Shown: positions 1 through 9,074 of the stretch, in pieces
How positions within the stretch are numbered: position 1 is the first letter of the stretch
How the letters are laid out: each line of letters opens with the position of its first letter
DNA from: an uncultured Myxococcales bacterium
Lineage (GTDB): Bacteria > Myxococcota_A > UBA9042 > DTJE01
Assembly: GCA_903936705.1 (NCBI GenBank)
Contig: CAIZWN010000008.1
Span: 83,799-147,798 of the forward strand
Direction: 5' to 3'
Length of the DNA stretch: 64,000 nt
The notes under the pieces: model-generated
What the model was told of the DNA's origin: nothing
The model's input: only the letters and a program-made list of their open reading frames with translations
Database searches by the model: none
Program-made: the position numbers and the translations under genes

Positions 1-594
1 GGCAAGGCCCGGGTCCTGGCCGCACCGCTGGAGGCTTTCATACAATGATCCGCGGACCACGCAGGCGAATTCGATCGTCTCCTTGTCGGTCGCTATTTCC
101 TGGCGACGAGCCTGGTAGCCGTCGTCGCCGCGAGTGGATTCCACATAGGAAGCTTCGTCCAGGGGAAGGGTCAGTGACTGGACGCCGCCGTCTGCCAGCA
201 GACCGGCCACCAGCTTCTGACCGGCCCTGAGGGAGCGCATGTCCAGGTGACGAGCTGCTGCATTTAGGGCAGCCTGCGCGCTGGCCGCGTTGGCACCCAG
301 GCGGACCAGAGCCTGGGCAGGGGTCTCGCCCCGGGCCAGCGTGCCTTCGACAGTTCGGGAGGCCGGTGTCTCAAGCAGCGCGGCAGCAGCAGCCGGCATC
401 TCCTGAGGCAGGATTTCGACAGGTCGGGCGAGGCGTTCTTCAAGCGAAGGTTCGGGATTCGGCTGGCTTCTGAAGAAGACCAGCCAATTCACGGCAACGA
501 TAGCCAGGATGAAACCGGCGGTCGCCAGCAGGCTGAACCCGCCGCGGCGAGGCGCTTGAACGCCCCGAAGATACAGGGGTCTCTGATAAGCCAC
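1..594 (-). CDS. M23-type murein DD-endopeptidase, N-terminal part (cut by window edge)
   Basis: At least 198 codons read from a GTG at 594 to the left edge without a stop. A GGAGGG ribosome-binding site lies just upstream of the GTG. The product begins with a short cytoplasmic tail and one membrane anchor at about residues 19-41. A Csd3/MepM/OapA-like N-terminal domain follows: a segment reading GTLARGETPAQALVRLG, a 'LRAGQKLVAG' strand typical of LysM-like/OapA folds, and a terminal 'IEFACVVRGSLYESLQRCG' segment that in this family precedes the zinc-metallopeptidase domain. The catalytic M23 domain would lie outside the window. Likely role is periplasmic cleavage of peptidoglycan cross-links. 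The family assignment rests on this N-terminal pattern alone. Confidence 0.65.
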   Translation of the reverse strand, partial: MAYQRPLYLRGVQAPRRGGFSLLATAGFILAIVAVNWLVFFRSQPNPEPSLEERLARPVEILPQEMPAAAAALLETPASRTVEGTLARGETPAQALVRLGANAASAQAALNAAARHLDMRSLRAGQKLVAGLLADGGVQSLTLPLDEASYVESTRGDDGYQARRQEIATDKETIEFACVVRGSLYESLQRCGQDPGLA

Positions 595-1033
595 AGGCCC
601 TCCGTGGTTCCTACCCGGGCTGCCAATTCAAGCCCGCCGCGGAACTCAGACGCCCTGTCCTGACCCTCCGTCGGACAGAGCTGGCGCGTATTGGTAACAC
701 CTGACCAGGATGGATGTCAACCCATCCCAGCGAACTGGGTGTAAGCCAAGGTGCGCAACAAACCGTCCTGGATAGGCCGATATTCCCGGTCCTGAATCCG
801 ATGTTCGCTGCAGTTTCCGAGGGAGATTGAGGTAGGCGGTCCGGCCGAACACCATCGTCGATTTCTGACAGTTTGGATGGCTCCTCGGTACTGGACATGT
901 CTCCCCGCCTCTGTCACGCTTCGGGCCGTGTCCTTGCGGCTTCTTGCAGTTTCTGTCGTGATGCCGGACTGCTGCAAGAGGTTCAAGCTGGCTGAGAAGC
1001 GATTCTTGTCAACAACACAAGCGAAGTGACATT
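595..1033. other. Intergenic region between divergent genes, no gene supported
   Basis: This 439-base stretch separates the murein hydrolase (minus strand) from the decarboxylase (plus strand) and should hold both promoters. A 95-codon minus-strand frame starting at 898 has a fair GGGGAG ribosome-binding site, but its composition does not look like a folded protein. I see no clear -35/-10 pair, RNA gene or repeat. Confidence 0.5.
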
Positions 1034-2701
1034 GTGGTTGAGAATGATGGCCTGACATGTACGGTCTCCCGCTACCTGCTGCATCGTCTGCACGAGGTCG
1101 GTATTCGCCATCTCTTCGGGGTGCCGGGCGACTATGTCCTGGATTTTCTGGACGAGGTGATTGCCAGTCCGATCCAGTGGGTTGGCACCTGCAATGAATT
1201 GAATGCCGGCTACGCAGCCGACGGGTACGCTCGTCTGAATGGCGCCGGCGCCGCAGTGGTGACCTATTGCGTCGGTGGATTCAGCATCCTCAACGCCGTG
1301 GCCGGGGCCTATGCCGAACGGGTTCCATTGATCGTCATCAGCGGTGCCCCACCAGCCCGGCGCAGAGAGTCGGGAGCGCTGGTTCATCATCTGGTTTCCG
1401 ATTACTACCTGCAGTTGGACATATTCAAGAAGGTGACGATTGACGCGGCGATTCTGACCAATCCCGAAACCGCCCCCGATGAGATCGACCGGGTCATCAG
1501 CAACGGCATACTTCATAAGCTACCGGTTTATCTGGAAATTCCAGTGGACATGGCGCACGCTGCGTGCCGTGAACCCTCCCCCATTGCACGCCCGGTGACG
1601 CTGCACTCCGATGACGAAAATCTGCAAAGTTGCCTCGCGGCGGCAGTCGAGTTGCTGGACAAGGCCTGCAATCCCATTGTGCTGGTGGGCGTCGAGACGC
1701 AGCGCTTCGGCCTGGGACGCAGTCTCCTTCAGTGTGTGGAAACGCTTGAACTTCCCTTTGCCACCATGCTCAGCAGCAAGTCAGTCCTCCCGGAACTTCA
1801 TCCCCAGTTCATCGGCATCTACCAGGGGGGGTGGAGCCGGGCAACCGTCAGCCAGCAGGTCGAGGCTTCGGACTGCCTGCTTTCGCTGGGTGTCTGGAAG
1901 ACGGACATGGATACCGGCATGTTCAGCGACCATCTGGATCCGCGTCGAATGATCGTTGCCGGCAACGGCCAGGTGCGCATTGGCGATCGTGATTACCGCG
2001 ACGTGCAGTTGGGCGACTTCATCCGGGGGTTGATGACCGCGGCCCGTCCCCGTTCGTATCTGAACTCGCATCCTGCCGAACCTTATCACTTCATGGCGCC
2101 GTTCGTTCCCGAGGAGTCGAGGAAACTGACAGCCCTTCGCCTGTATGAACGGCTGGATGCGTTCCTTGATGATCGAATGATCCTGCTTGCCGAACCGGGT
2201 GATGCCTTTTGCGCGGCCCTTGATTTCCACGTCGAGGAGGCCGAGAACTTCATCGTCCAGGCCTTCTATTCATCAATAGGTTACTGCACTCCGGCTGCGC
2301 TGGGGGTTGCGTGCGTTCGCCCTGGCAAGCGGCCCGTGGTCCTGACCGGTGATGGCGCGTTCCAGATGACCGCCCAGGAGCTGTCCACCCTGATCCGACT
2401 GCGTTGTCCTGCCATCATCCTGCTGATCAACAATGACGGTTACCTGGTTGAACGGATGCTGCACGAGGATGGGCCATACAATGACATCCAGATGTGGAAC
2501 TATGCGGCGCTGCCGGCGGCGTTGGGCGGGGGCGACCATGCAGTCGGCATCCGCGTGACTACCGAGGGAGAACTGGATCGGGCCCTGGCATCCGCGGCGG
2601 CCGGGCATGATCGGCTATTCCTGATCGAACTTTGTCTGCACAAGCTTGATTGCTCGGCAGGATTGAAACGGCTGGGCGATGGATTCAGGAATAAGGGATA
2701 G
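1034..2701 (+). CDS. Thiamine-diphosphate-dependent 2-keto acid decarboxylase (pyruvate/indolepyruvate decarboxylase family)
   Basis: 555 residues, the usual length for this family, with a GTG start. It decarboxylates a 2-keto acid to an aldehyde using thiamine diphosphate and Mg2+. The N-terminal PYR domain carries the catalytic Glu55 in 'CNELNAGYAADGYAR' and a His-His pair near residues 118-119 that matches the HH motif of pyruvate decarboxylases. A central nucleotide-fold domain follows. The C-terminal PP domain has the cofactor motif starting GDGAFQ at about residue 439 and ending NNDGY near 466. The substrate (pyruvate, indolepyruvate or branched-chain keto acid) cannot be told from sequence alone. 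It looks monocistronic, followed by a 200-base gap. Confidence 0.88.
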   Translation: MVENDGLTCTVSRYLLHRLHEVGIRHLFGVPGDYVLDFLDEVIASPIQWVGTCNELNAGYAADGYARLNGAGAAVVTYCVGGFSILNAVAGAYAERVPLIVISGAPPARRRESGALVHHLVSDYYLQLDIFKKVTIDAAILTNPETAPDEIDRVISNGILHKLPVYLEIPVDMAHAACREPSPIARPVTLHSDDENLQSCLAAAVELLDKACNPIVLVGVETQRFGLGRSLLQCVETLELPFATMLSSKSVLPELHPQFIGIYQGGWSRATVSQQVEASDCLLSLGVWKTDMDTGMFSDHLDPRRMIVAGNGQVRIGDRDYRDVQLGDFIRGLMTAARPRSYLNSHPAEPYHFMAPFVPEESRKLTALRLYERLDAFLDDRMILLAEPGDAFCAALDFHVEEAENFIVQAFYSSIGYCTPAALGVACVRPGKRPVVLTGDGAFQMTAQELSTLIRLRCPAIILLINNDGYLVERMLHEDGPYNDIQMWNYAALPAALGGGDHAVGIRVTTEGELDRALASAAAGHDRLFLIELCLHKLDCSAGLKRLGDGFRNKG

Positions 2702-2827
2702 AAAGGGCGCGCAATCCGTGGAATGACGCGGGTTGCTGAAGCGTTTGCATGATTCAGCGCCCACCGTCGAATAGTCCTTGTGGCGAGCTCGGAATCCCGG
2801 GAAGTTCAAAAAAACCAGTGAATACAG

Positions 2828-2857
2828 TTGAAACCCCTTTGGCATTTCCTTTACAAT
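2828..2857 (+). promoter_or_regulatory. Sigma-70-type promoter of the Cys-rich lipoprotein
   Basis: TTGAAA (2828-2833) and TACAAT (2852-2857) are separated by 18 bases and lie about 47 bases before the ATG at 2904. Confidence 0.55.
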
Positions 2858-2903
2858 CCGCTCGGTCGTTTCCCCCGTGCGGGGAATTTACAGGAGTGGG
2901 ACC

Positions 2904-4631
2904 ATGAAGAATTCTTGGGTGTTTGCGGGTGCGTTGCTGGTTGCCGGTGTGTTCGCCGCGTGCAGCAGCAGCAGCGATTCGTGCGGGTCCAGTTCGGAAT
3001 GCCAGCCGGGCAGCGTCTGTCGGGCCAGCAAGTGTCTGGAATATCCTTGCGTCGGCACGTCCGAGTGCAGCGAGGGTGAAATCTGCATCGCCGGCGACAA
3101 GGTCGGCAAGGATGCGACCAAGCAGTTCTGCACGGCTGGATGCAAGGTGGAAACCGACTGCAAGCCAGGCTTCACCTGCGACGCCGATGGCCTGTGCATC
3201 TTCGTAGTCACTGACGATGTGCTGGTTGACGATGCCCTGGTTACGGATCAGGAAGGCCGCGACGGGGTCGTTCAGACCGACAGCGTCGGGACTGACAACG
3301 TCGTTACGGATACGCCCGTTGTAGTCACCACCGGCGCGTGCAAGACCTGCACCGGCGATGGCGATTGCGACCAGGGCTCGAAGTGCCTGCCGGTAGGCGC
3401 GACCAAGCATTGCCTGCCTTCGTGCACGACCGATGGCGATTGCCCTCCGTCCTACATGTGCTACGCCGCTTCGACCTCCAGCAAGTCCTGTCTGCCGGCG
3501 ACCTACGTCTGCCCGCCCTGCGCGGCCGATGAACCCTGCGAGGCAGGCAAGGTTTGCGACATGCTGGCTTCCGGTGGCGCCTGCAAGGTGGGAAATCCGG
3601 AATGCGGTTCGTGCACGTACGATTTCGATTGCGCGGACGGCATGCGTTGCTACAAGAAGACCGGATCTCCCAGCGGCGTCTGCGTTGCCGGATGCTCGGA
3701 CGCGAAGCCCTGCGCGGACACGGCGAAGTTCTCCTGCGAGGCAAACGAAAAAAGCGTCAAGATGTGCAAGCCGCTTACCGATGATGCCTGCAAGGCGTGC
3801 CCGCCCGAGAAGCCATTCCCATCCGATGACGGCCTGTCCTGCTGGGAGTGCCGGAACAACAGCCAGTGCACCGTTGCTGGCGAGACCTGCAACGCCCAGC
3901 ACGAGTGCGCTTCCGGTACCTGCACCAAGTTCACCTGCGACGACGGGAACTGCCACGATTGCTGCTCGGATTCCGATTGTCCGAACGACTCCGGTCCCTG
4001 CACGAACTACAAGTGCGAGAACCAGATCGACAACTGCAACGGCACGTGCGCCCCGCCGTACACGGTTTGCGCCGAGATCAACGCCACCTGGCAGTGCGTG
4101 CAGTGCAGCGTTACAGCCGACTGCGCCGGCCAGGGTTCGGGTTCGTGCACGTGCACCGGCGACCCGACCTATTCATGCATGGAACCCGACGGCAACGTCT
4201 GCCAGAGCGCCACATGCGCCGCGGTTTGTCAGACCGAGGTCGATTGCCCCCCAGATTCGAACGGTGGTTCGCTGGCCTGCACGGGCGGCGCTGGCGGCAT
4301 ATGCTACAACCCGACTGGCGCCTGCGACGGGGTTTCGTCCTGCTGCGCTGGCGGTTCGTCGTGCTACGACGTGTTGGGCTCTTTGTTTGGCGGGGGCGGC
4401 ATCGGCATTCCCGGTGGCGGAGGTACCATGCCGACCATTGCAGGCTATTGCTCTTGCACGGACGCAATGGCTTGCCTGGGTGGGAAGCCCTGTACGGCTA
4501 CTGCCAGCATGTGCTCGTTCCCGCTTGTCGGCACAATGTTGTGTCCTGGCGGCGTGCCACCGGCCACCATGCCCGAGAAGCTGTGCGTGGACATAATGGA
4601 AATTCTTACCGGCATACTGGGTGGAATCTGA
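2904..4631 (+). CDS. Cysteine-rich lipoprotein with Asp-rich linker
   Basis: 575 residues from the ATG at 2904, chosen because it follows CAGGAG and opens directly onto a signal peptide (MKNSWVFAGALLVAGVFAAC) ending in a lipobox-like FAAC. A serine run and a Cys-rich module follow. Residues about 101-143 form an Asp/Val-rich linker with no Cys. The rest is dense in Cys, in spaced patterns such as CxxCxxDxDCxxGxxC, probably disulfide-bonded outside the cytoplasm. A Gly-rich stretch lies near residues 490-510. I recognise no named domain. It shares the plan 'lipobox, Asp-rich linker, Cys modules' with the Kazal lipoprotein at 16289, which suggests a common type of surface protein. Function unknown. 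Confidence 0.85.
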   Translation: MKNSWVFAGALLVAGVFAACSSSSDSCGSSSECQPGSVCRASKCLEYPCVGTSECSEGEICIAGDKVGKDATKQFCTAGCKVETDCKPGFTCDADGLCIFVVTDDVLVDDALVTDQEGRDGVVQTDSVGTDNVVTDTPVVVTTGACKTCTGDGDCDQGSKCLPVGATKHCLPSCTTDGDCPPSYMCYAASTSSKSCLPATYVCPPCAADEPCEAGKVCDMLASGGACKVGNPECGSCTYDFDCADGMRCYKKTGSPSGVCVAGCSDAKPCADTAKFSCEANEKSVKMCKPLTDDACKACPPEKPFPSDDGLSCWECRNNSQCTVAGETCNAQHECASGTCTKFTCDDGNCHDCCSDSDCPNDSGPCTNYKCENQIDNCNGTCAPPYTVCAEINATWQCVQCSVTADCAGQGSGSCTCTGDPTYSCMEPDGNVCQSATCAAVCQTEVDCPPDSNGGSLACTGGAGGICYNPTGACDGVSSCCAGGSSCYDVLGSLFGGGGIGIPGGGGTMPTIAGYCSCTDAMACLGGKPCTATASMCSFPLVGTMLCPGGVPPATMPEKLCVDIMEILTGILGGI

Positions 4632-4778
4632 TCACTGCAGCCTGATTTCCTTGACTCGGCCGGCGGGCCTCCCCGTTTGGCCGGGTTTTCAAGAGCCTCT
4701 TCCCAGCTATTTTCCATCGTGTGGCAAGGAATACTGATTGATTGTGTTTGCCGGATTGATCCGACCAGTTTCGAAGGT

Positions 4779-5990
4779 CTACTTGCCCAGCAGGTGGCCC
4801 ATCCGCTGCTGCTTGGTCTCCTGGTACAGGCGGTCCTTCTCGTGGCGTGGTTCGATCACGATGGGCACGCGTTCGACAACCTCCAGGCCGTAGCCCGAGA
4901 TGCCAACGATCTTCTTGGGGTTGTTGGTCAGCAGGCGCATCTTGCGCACCCCCACGTGCGCCAGGATCTGCGCCCCGATCCCATAGTCTCGCAGGTCCGC
5001 GTCGAACCCCAGGTGGGTGTTCGCCTCGACAGTATCCAGGCCCTGGTCCTGCAGGGCATAGGCGCGCACCTTGTTCAGGATGCCGATGCCCCGGCCTTCC
5101 TGTCGCAGGTATAACAGGACGCCGCCCTCCGCGGCGATACGCGCCTGGGCAGCCTGCAGCTGCGGCCCGCAATCGCACCGCTGCGAACGGAAGACGTCGC
5201 CTGTCAGGCACTCGCTGTGCACCCGCACCAGGATCGGCTGATCGGAAGTGATCTCACCGCGCACCATGGCGATATGGGCCATGCCTGTCAGCGTGTCCTC
5301 GTAGATCAGGCAGGCGAAGGGCCCATGAGCCGTCTGGACTACTACCCTGCCGACCTGGCGTACCAGCAATTCCTTGCGGTAGCGGTAAGCGACCAGGTCG
5401 GCCACGCGCAGGATCGGGATGCCCTGCGCCGCCCCCAGGGCCTGAAGCCCGTCCAGGTGGGCAGGCTCGCCGTCGTCGTCCAGCACCTGGCAGACAACGG
5501 CGGCCGGCTTCATGCCAGCCAGACGGGCCAGGTCCACGGCCGTCTCGGTGTGGCCGGTCCGCTTCAGCACGCCGCCCGGGACCGCCCGTAAAGGGAAGAC
5601 GTGGCCGGGCACGACGAAATCGTCCAGCACGGCGTCGTCCTTCAGCAGGGCCTCGACCGTCCGTGCCCGGTCGAAGGCCGAAATCCCGGTGGAGGTCCCT
5701 ATCCTGGCATCAACCGACACGGTAAAGGCCGCGCCGAAATGAGCGGTATTGTGTCGGGCCATCATCGGAATGCCCAGTCGGTCCACAGTCTCGGGACTCA
5801 TGGCCACGCAGACCAGGCCGCTGGCTATCTTGGTCATGCGGTTGATGGCATCCGGGGTAGCCATCTCGCCCGCCAGGGCCAGGTCGCCCTCGTTCTCGCG
5901 GTCCTCGTCATCGACCAGGATGACCATCCGGCCCAGCCGAAAGGCCTCGATGGCATCTTCTACGGTCGCGCTGTCCTTTTGTGATGCCAT
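4779..5990 (-). CDS. ribBA: Bifunctional 3,4-dihydroxy-2-butanone 4-phosphate synthase / GTP cyclohydrolase II
   Basis: 403 residues, normal for RibBA. The N-terminal half (about 1-205) is the RibB domain, which makes the four-carbon precursor from ribulose 5-phosphate; it has [11 protein letters not shown] and '[12 protein letters not shown]'. The C-terminal half is GTP cyclohydrolase II with the zinc-binding signature [17 protein letters not shown] and the RQEGRGIGI loop. Both steps open riboflavin synthesis. One oddity: where the RibB family has an invariant active-site Glu in 'ICE...DDGTMAR', this protein reads '[14 protein letters not shown]', so the Glu is Gln. The RibB activity may therefore be impaired while the RibA half looks intact. 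No other rib genes lie nearby. Confidence 0.92.
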   Translation of the reverse strand: MASQKDSATVEDAIEAFRLGRMVILVDDEDRENEGDLALAGEMATPDAINRMTKIASGLVCVAMSPETVDRLGIPMMARHNTAHFGAAFTVSVDARIGTSTGISAFDRARTVEALLKDDAVLDDFVVPGHVFPLRAVPGGVLKRTGHTETAVDLARLAGMKPAAVVCQVLDDDGEPAHLDGLQALGAAQGIPILRVADLVAYRYRKELLVRQVGRVVVQTAHGPFACLIYEDTLTGMAHIAMVRGEITSDQPILVRVHSECLTGDVFRSQRCDCGPQLQAAQARIAAEGGVLLYLRQEGRGIGILNKVRAYALQDQGLDTVEANTHLGFDADLRDYGIGAQILAHVGVRKMRLLTNNPKKIVGISGYGLEVVERVPIVIEPRHEKDRLYQETKQQRMGHLLGK

Positions 5991-6232
5991 TCTACGTCCT
6001 CTCGGTGGATCAACTGGCGGGCGGGATTGTACACCTTTTCAAAGTTCCTTCACGTCGATGCCTGCGGCCAAGTGCGGGGCCGTAGCCTTGGCCATGATGA
6101 CGACGGCGAAGGGGAAGGGATGCGTTGGAACGCGGCATCCTTCATGGCGCCAAAGAGTGTCCTGAACAGTTGCCTTCGTATTGTCGTTGGAGTACCATCC
6201 CACGGCCCGTTCGCCGGAGGAGCGCTGGCCCC

Positions 6233-8107
6233 ATGCTTGCAGACCTACGAAAACATTCACGTTCCGTGATCATATACGTCCTTTTCGGGATCATCATCGT
6301 CGTGTTCGTGTTTACCTTCAACATGGGTAGCGCGGATATAGGATGCCCGGGACAGGGCCAGAGGGTATCGGATTCGTCACTGGCTCACGTTGGCGAAACG
6401 GTCATCGACGGCTCGATGCTGGCGATGGGCATGGCGCTTACGGCAGAGGCACCCTCGCCGACGGCTGCGATGGACCCCAAGGCCTTCCAGGCCATGATGG
6501 TCTACCGTTCAACCCGTTTCGCGAGGCTTCGTGGAGACGCGAAGTACAGTCCGTACATTCCGGACCCGAGGGCGGTATCCGATCTGAAGGTTCGCAAGGT
6601 GGCGGACGATCTCACCGAAACCCTCATCGTGTCCGACGAAGCCGCAAGGCAGGGTCTGCGTGCGTCGCCTGACGAGATTCGTGCGCGCATCGTGGCCGAC
6701 TTCACCGACTCGTCCAGCACGCAGTTCCGCAAGAAGACGTACGAGAACTACGTTCGATACGGCCTGAGGACTTCGCTGGCCCGGTTCGAGGAATTCGTGG
6801 GTCGCGAGATCCTGCGCGAGCGGATGATCGACATCGTGACCGCCGGCGTTACGGTTTCGGATCGCGAGGCGCGTCACGTGGCTTCGCAGCGAAAGGCTTC
6901 CCGTTCCTACGACTACCTTGAGGTTGATCCGCAGGTCCTGTCCGCTGCCCTGAAGCCGGCCGACAAGGAAGCTTCTGCCTGGGTGGCTTCGAACCTCGAC
7001 GTCGCGAAGAAGTGGTTCGAGGACCACAAGGCTGAATACCAGCGGGAGGAGGCCTACGACTTCCATCTGATCCGCGTGTCCGCGCCTTCGCGTCGGGTGA
7101 CCGCCACCATCGATGATCCCGAACAGCAGGCGACTTTCAAGCAGGTTCGTGTCGACGCCCGTAAACGCGCCGACGAGGCCGCTGCCGCCATCCAGGGCAA
7201 GTCGGGCGAGGCGCTGGTCGCCGCGTTCGTGGGTGCGGTTGATGCGTTTTCCGAGGATTCGATCACAAAGGACCGCGGCGGTCGCGTCGAGGCCCCTCTG
7301 CCGGCGCAGGCAGTTGCTTCCCTGACGGACCAGGCGGTCGCCGCAGCATTGCCGCGGTTGCAGCCGCGTACGGCTTCCGGGGTTATCGAGGGTGATTCCG
7401 GCTTCTTCCTCGTGCTGCTGCAGGGCATCCAGCCCAAGCAGGAGCGGACGTTCGAGGCGGTGCAGGCCGAGGTTGGGGCGACGATGATCGCTCGCGAGCG
7501 GGCAAAGACGCGCGTCAAGTCGCTGGCTGACGAGGTGCTTGCTCGCGTGCAGGCCAGCCCGGGCGCGTTGCTGGCCGACATCGCGGCCCAGGTCAATCAG
7601 CCGTTCGCCCCGGCGACCCCCGTGCAGATGGGCGAGACCGGTGCCGTTCCCGCGATGCCGGCTACGCTGTCCGGTCTTGCGGATTTCACGCCTGGGACTA
7701 TTCCTGGTCTCGGCGAATCGCCGGAACTGGCGGCGGCCCTTGCGGCGCTGACCCCTGAACGACCGGCTGCATCCAAGGTTTTCACCCTGGGTGGTACGGA
7801 TCGGTTGGTGGTGGTGCGTCTGAAGGCCGCGACCCAGGCCGAGGAAGCCACCGCCGACGAGATCGCCGCTGCCAAGGCCGAATTCCTTCCGCTGAAGAAG
7901 CAGGGCTATTGGCGCGAGTGGTACAACGTGCAGAAGGGCAAGGCCGCTGCCGCTGGCAAGTTGGTCGAGAACGAGTCCCTCCAGGCGATGATTCGCGATG
8001 AAGCCCGGGCCCGCGAGGAGGCCCTGATGCTGAAGCTGACCGGTGGCAAAGGCCTGAAGGGCGCCCGACCCTCGACCCCAGTCACCCCCGCGAACGACGG
8101 CGAATAG
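6233..8107 (+). CDS. Membrane-anchored periplasmic foldase, PpiD/SurA-like
   Basis: 624 residues from the ATG at 6233; upstream in-frame codons lack sense as a signal. The N-terminus (MLADLRKHSRSVIIYVLFGI) is a short basic tail plus one transmembrane helix at about residues 10-30, the topology of PpiD. A SurA-N-like helical region follows (residues about 90-230), then a parvulin-like segment around residues 270-430 with 'DFHLIRVSAP' and 'SITKDRGGR', then an Ala-rich helical tail. Expected role is assisting folding of exported proteins at the periplasmic face of the inner membrane. Prolyl-isomerase activity is not certain, because PpiD parvulin domains are often inactive. A GGAGGA lies 15 bases upstream. 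Confidence 0.72.
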   Translation: MLADLRKHSRSVIIYVLFGIIIVVFVFTFNMGSADIGCPGQGQRVSDSSLAHVGETVIDGSMLAMGMALTAEAPSPTAAMDPKAFQAMMVYRSTRFARLRGDAKYSPYIPDPRAVSDLKVRKVADDLTETLIVSDEAARQGLRASPDEIRARIVADFTDSSSTQFRKKTYENYVRYGLRTSLARFEEFVGREILRERMIDIVTAGVTVSDREARHVASQRKASRSYDYLEVDPQVLSAALKPADKEASAWVASNLDVAKKWFEDHKAEYQREEAYDFHLIRVSAPSRRVTATIDDPEQQATFKQVRVDARKRADEAAAAIQGKSGEALVAAFVGAVDAFSEDSITKDRGGRVEAPLPAQAVASLTDQAVAAALPRLQPRTASGVIEGDSGFFLVLLQGIQPKQERTFEAVQAEVGATMIARERAKTRVKSLADEVLARVQASPGALLADIAAQVNQPFAPATPVQMGETGAVPAMPATLSGLADFTPGTIPGLGESPELAAALAALTPERPAASKVFTLGGTDRLVVVRLKAATQAEEATADEIAAAKAEFLPLKKQGYWREWYNVQKGKAAAAGKLVENESLQAMIRDEARAREEALMLKLTGGKGLKGARPSTPVTPANDGE

Positions 8108-8204
8108 CCTCTTACATCCTTGCATCCCCCGACAGTTTCAGACAGGATTCCGCCGAGCCGTTTCCCGTGGTGGCGGCGTCGGTAATGAATAGGCGGAGTC
8201 GATC

Positions 8205-9074
8205 ATGTCAAAGGTGTTGATAAATGGTCCCATAGCTCCAGACGTTTTCAAAATGGTGGTGATGGCTCCGGACGTTGCCCGGCATCGCAAGGCCGGGCAG
8301 TTCGTGATGGTGCGGCCCTCGGCCGGCAGGGAAAGGATACCCCTGACCATTGCCGATGCTGACGCCACCGCCGGGACCGTCACGCTGATCTATCAGGTCG
8401 TGGGGCGTACCACGGCCGAGATGAGCCTGATCGAGCCCGGCGGCGAGATGGCCGACATTGCCGGGCCGCTGGGCCAGCCGACCCACATCGAGAAGGTCGG
8501 AACCGTGGTGATGGTTGGCGGCGGCATCGGGGTGGCCCCGTCGCATCCCATAGCCCAGGCAATGAGGGCTGCGGGCAACAAGGTCATAACGATCATCGGT
8601 GCCAGGCGCAAGGATCTTGTCATCATGGAACCCGAGATGCGGGCTGCCAGTGACGAGGTCGTGCTGATGACCGATGACGGGTCCTATGGCGAGAAGGGTT
8701 TTGTGACCGACGCCCTGAAGCGATTGCTGGACGGTGGGGCGGGTGTAGATCTGGTGGTCGCAATCGGACCGCCAATCATGATGAAGATGGTTTCGCTGCT
8801 GACGAAGGGTTACGGCGTCCACACTTTGGTCAGCCTGAACACCATCATGGTGGATGGCACCGGGATGTGCGGCGGTTGCCGTGTGACCGTCGGCGGCGAG
8901 TCGAAGTTCGTGTGCGTGGACGGGCCGGAGTTTGACGGGCACAAGGTGGACTTCGACGAGATGATGCGGCGCCAGCGGATGTACGTGACCTACGAGAAGG
9001 CGTCCTACGACGCCTTCCGGACGGGGCACGCATGCCGGCTGCAGGCTGCAGCGAAGGAGGCCCATCATGGGTGA
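8205..9074 (+). CDS. Ferredoxin-NADP+ oxidoreductase alpha subunit (NfnA/SudB type)
   Basis: 289 residues, standard length. The N-terminal FAD-binding barrel (about 1-95) is followed by a nucleotide-binding fold with 'VGGGIGVAPSHPIAQAM'. A C-terminal [2Fe-2S] site has Cys222, Cys225 and Cys237 within 'TGMCGGCRVTVGG' and 'KFVCVDGPEFDGHKVDF', the pattern of NfnA/SudB and PyrK-like proteins. The start codon of the next gene lies 8 bases inside this gene, so the two are translated together. In the NfnAB complex this pair couples NADH, NADPH and ferredoxin by electron bifurcation. Related pairs act as sulfide dehydrogenase (SudAB), so the exact reaction is inferred. Confidence 0.87.
   Translation: MSKVLINGPIAPDVFKMVVMAPDVARHRKAGQFVMVRPSAGRERIPLTIADADATAGTVTLIYQVVGRTTAEMSLIEPGGEMADIAGPLGQPTHIEKVGTVVMVGGGIGVAPSHPIAQAMRAAGNKVITIIGARRKDLVIMEPEMRAASDEVVLMTDDGSYGEKGFVTDALKRLLDGGAGVDLVVAIGPPIMMKMVSLLTKGYGVHTLVSLNTIMVDGTGMCGGCRVTVGGESKFVCVDGPEFDGHKVDFDEMMRRQRMYVTYEKASYDAFRTGHACRLQAAAKEAHHG

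Noticed and set aside
611..898. 95-codon minus-strand frame with a fair ribosome-binding site
   Set aside because: Composition is not protein-like, alternative frames overlap it, and it fills an expected promoter region; no family features seen.
2754..3956. Long minus-strand frame of 400 codons opposite the Cys-rich lipoprotein
   Set aside because: Open antisense frames arise from the GC-rich, Cys/Gly-rich codons of the real gene; the plus strand has the signal peptide, lipobox and ribosome-binding site.
6039..6260. 73-codon minus-strand frame upstream of ribBA
   Set aside because: No ribosome-binding site or recognisable motif, and it overlaps the start of the PpiD-like gene on the other strand.
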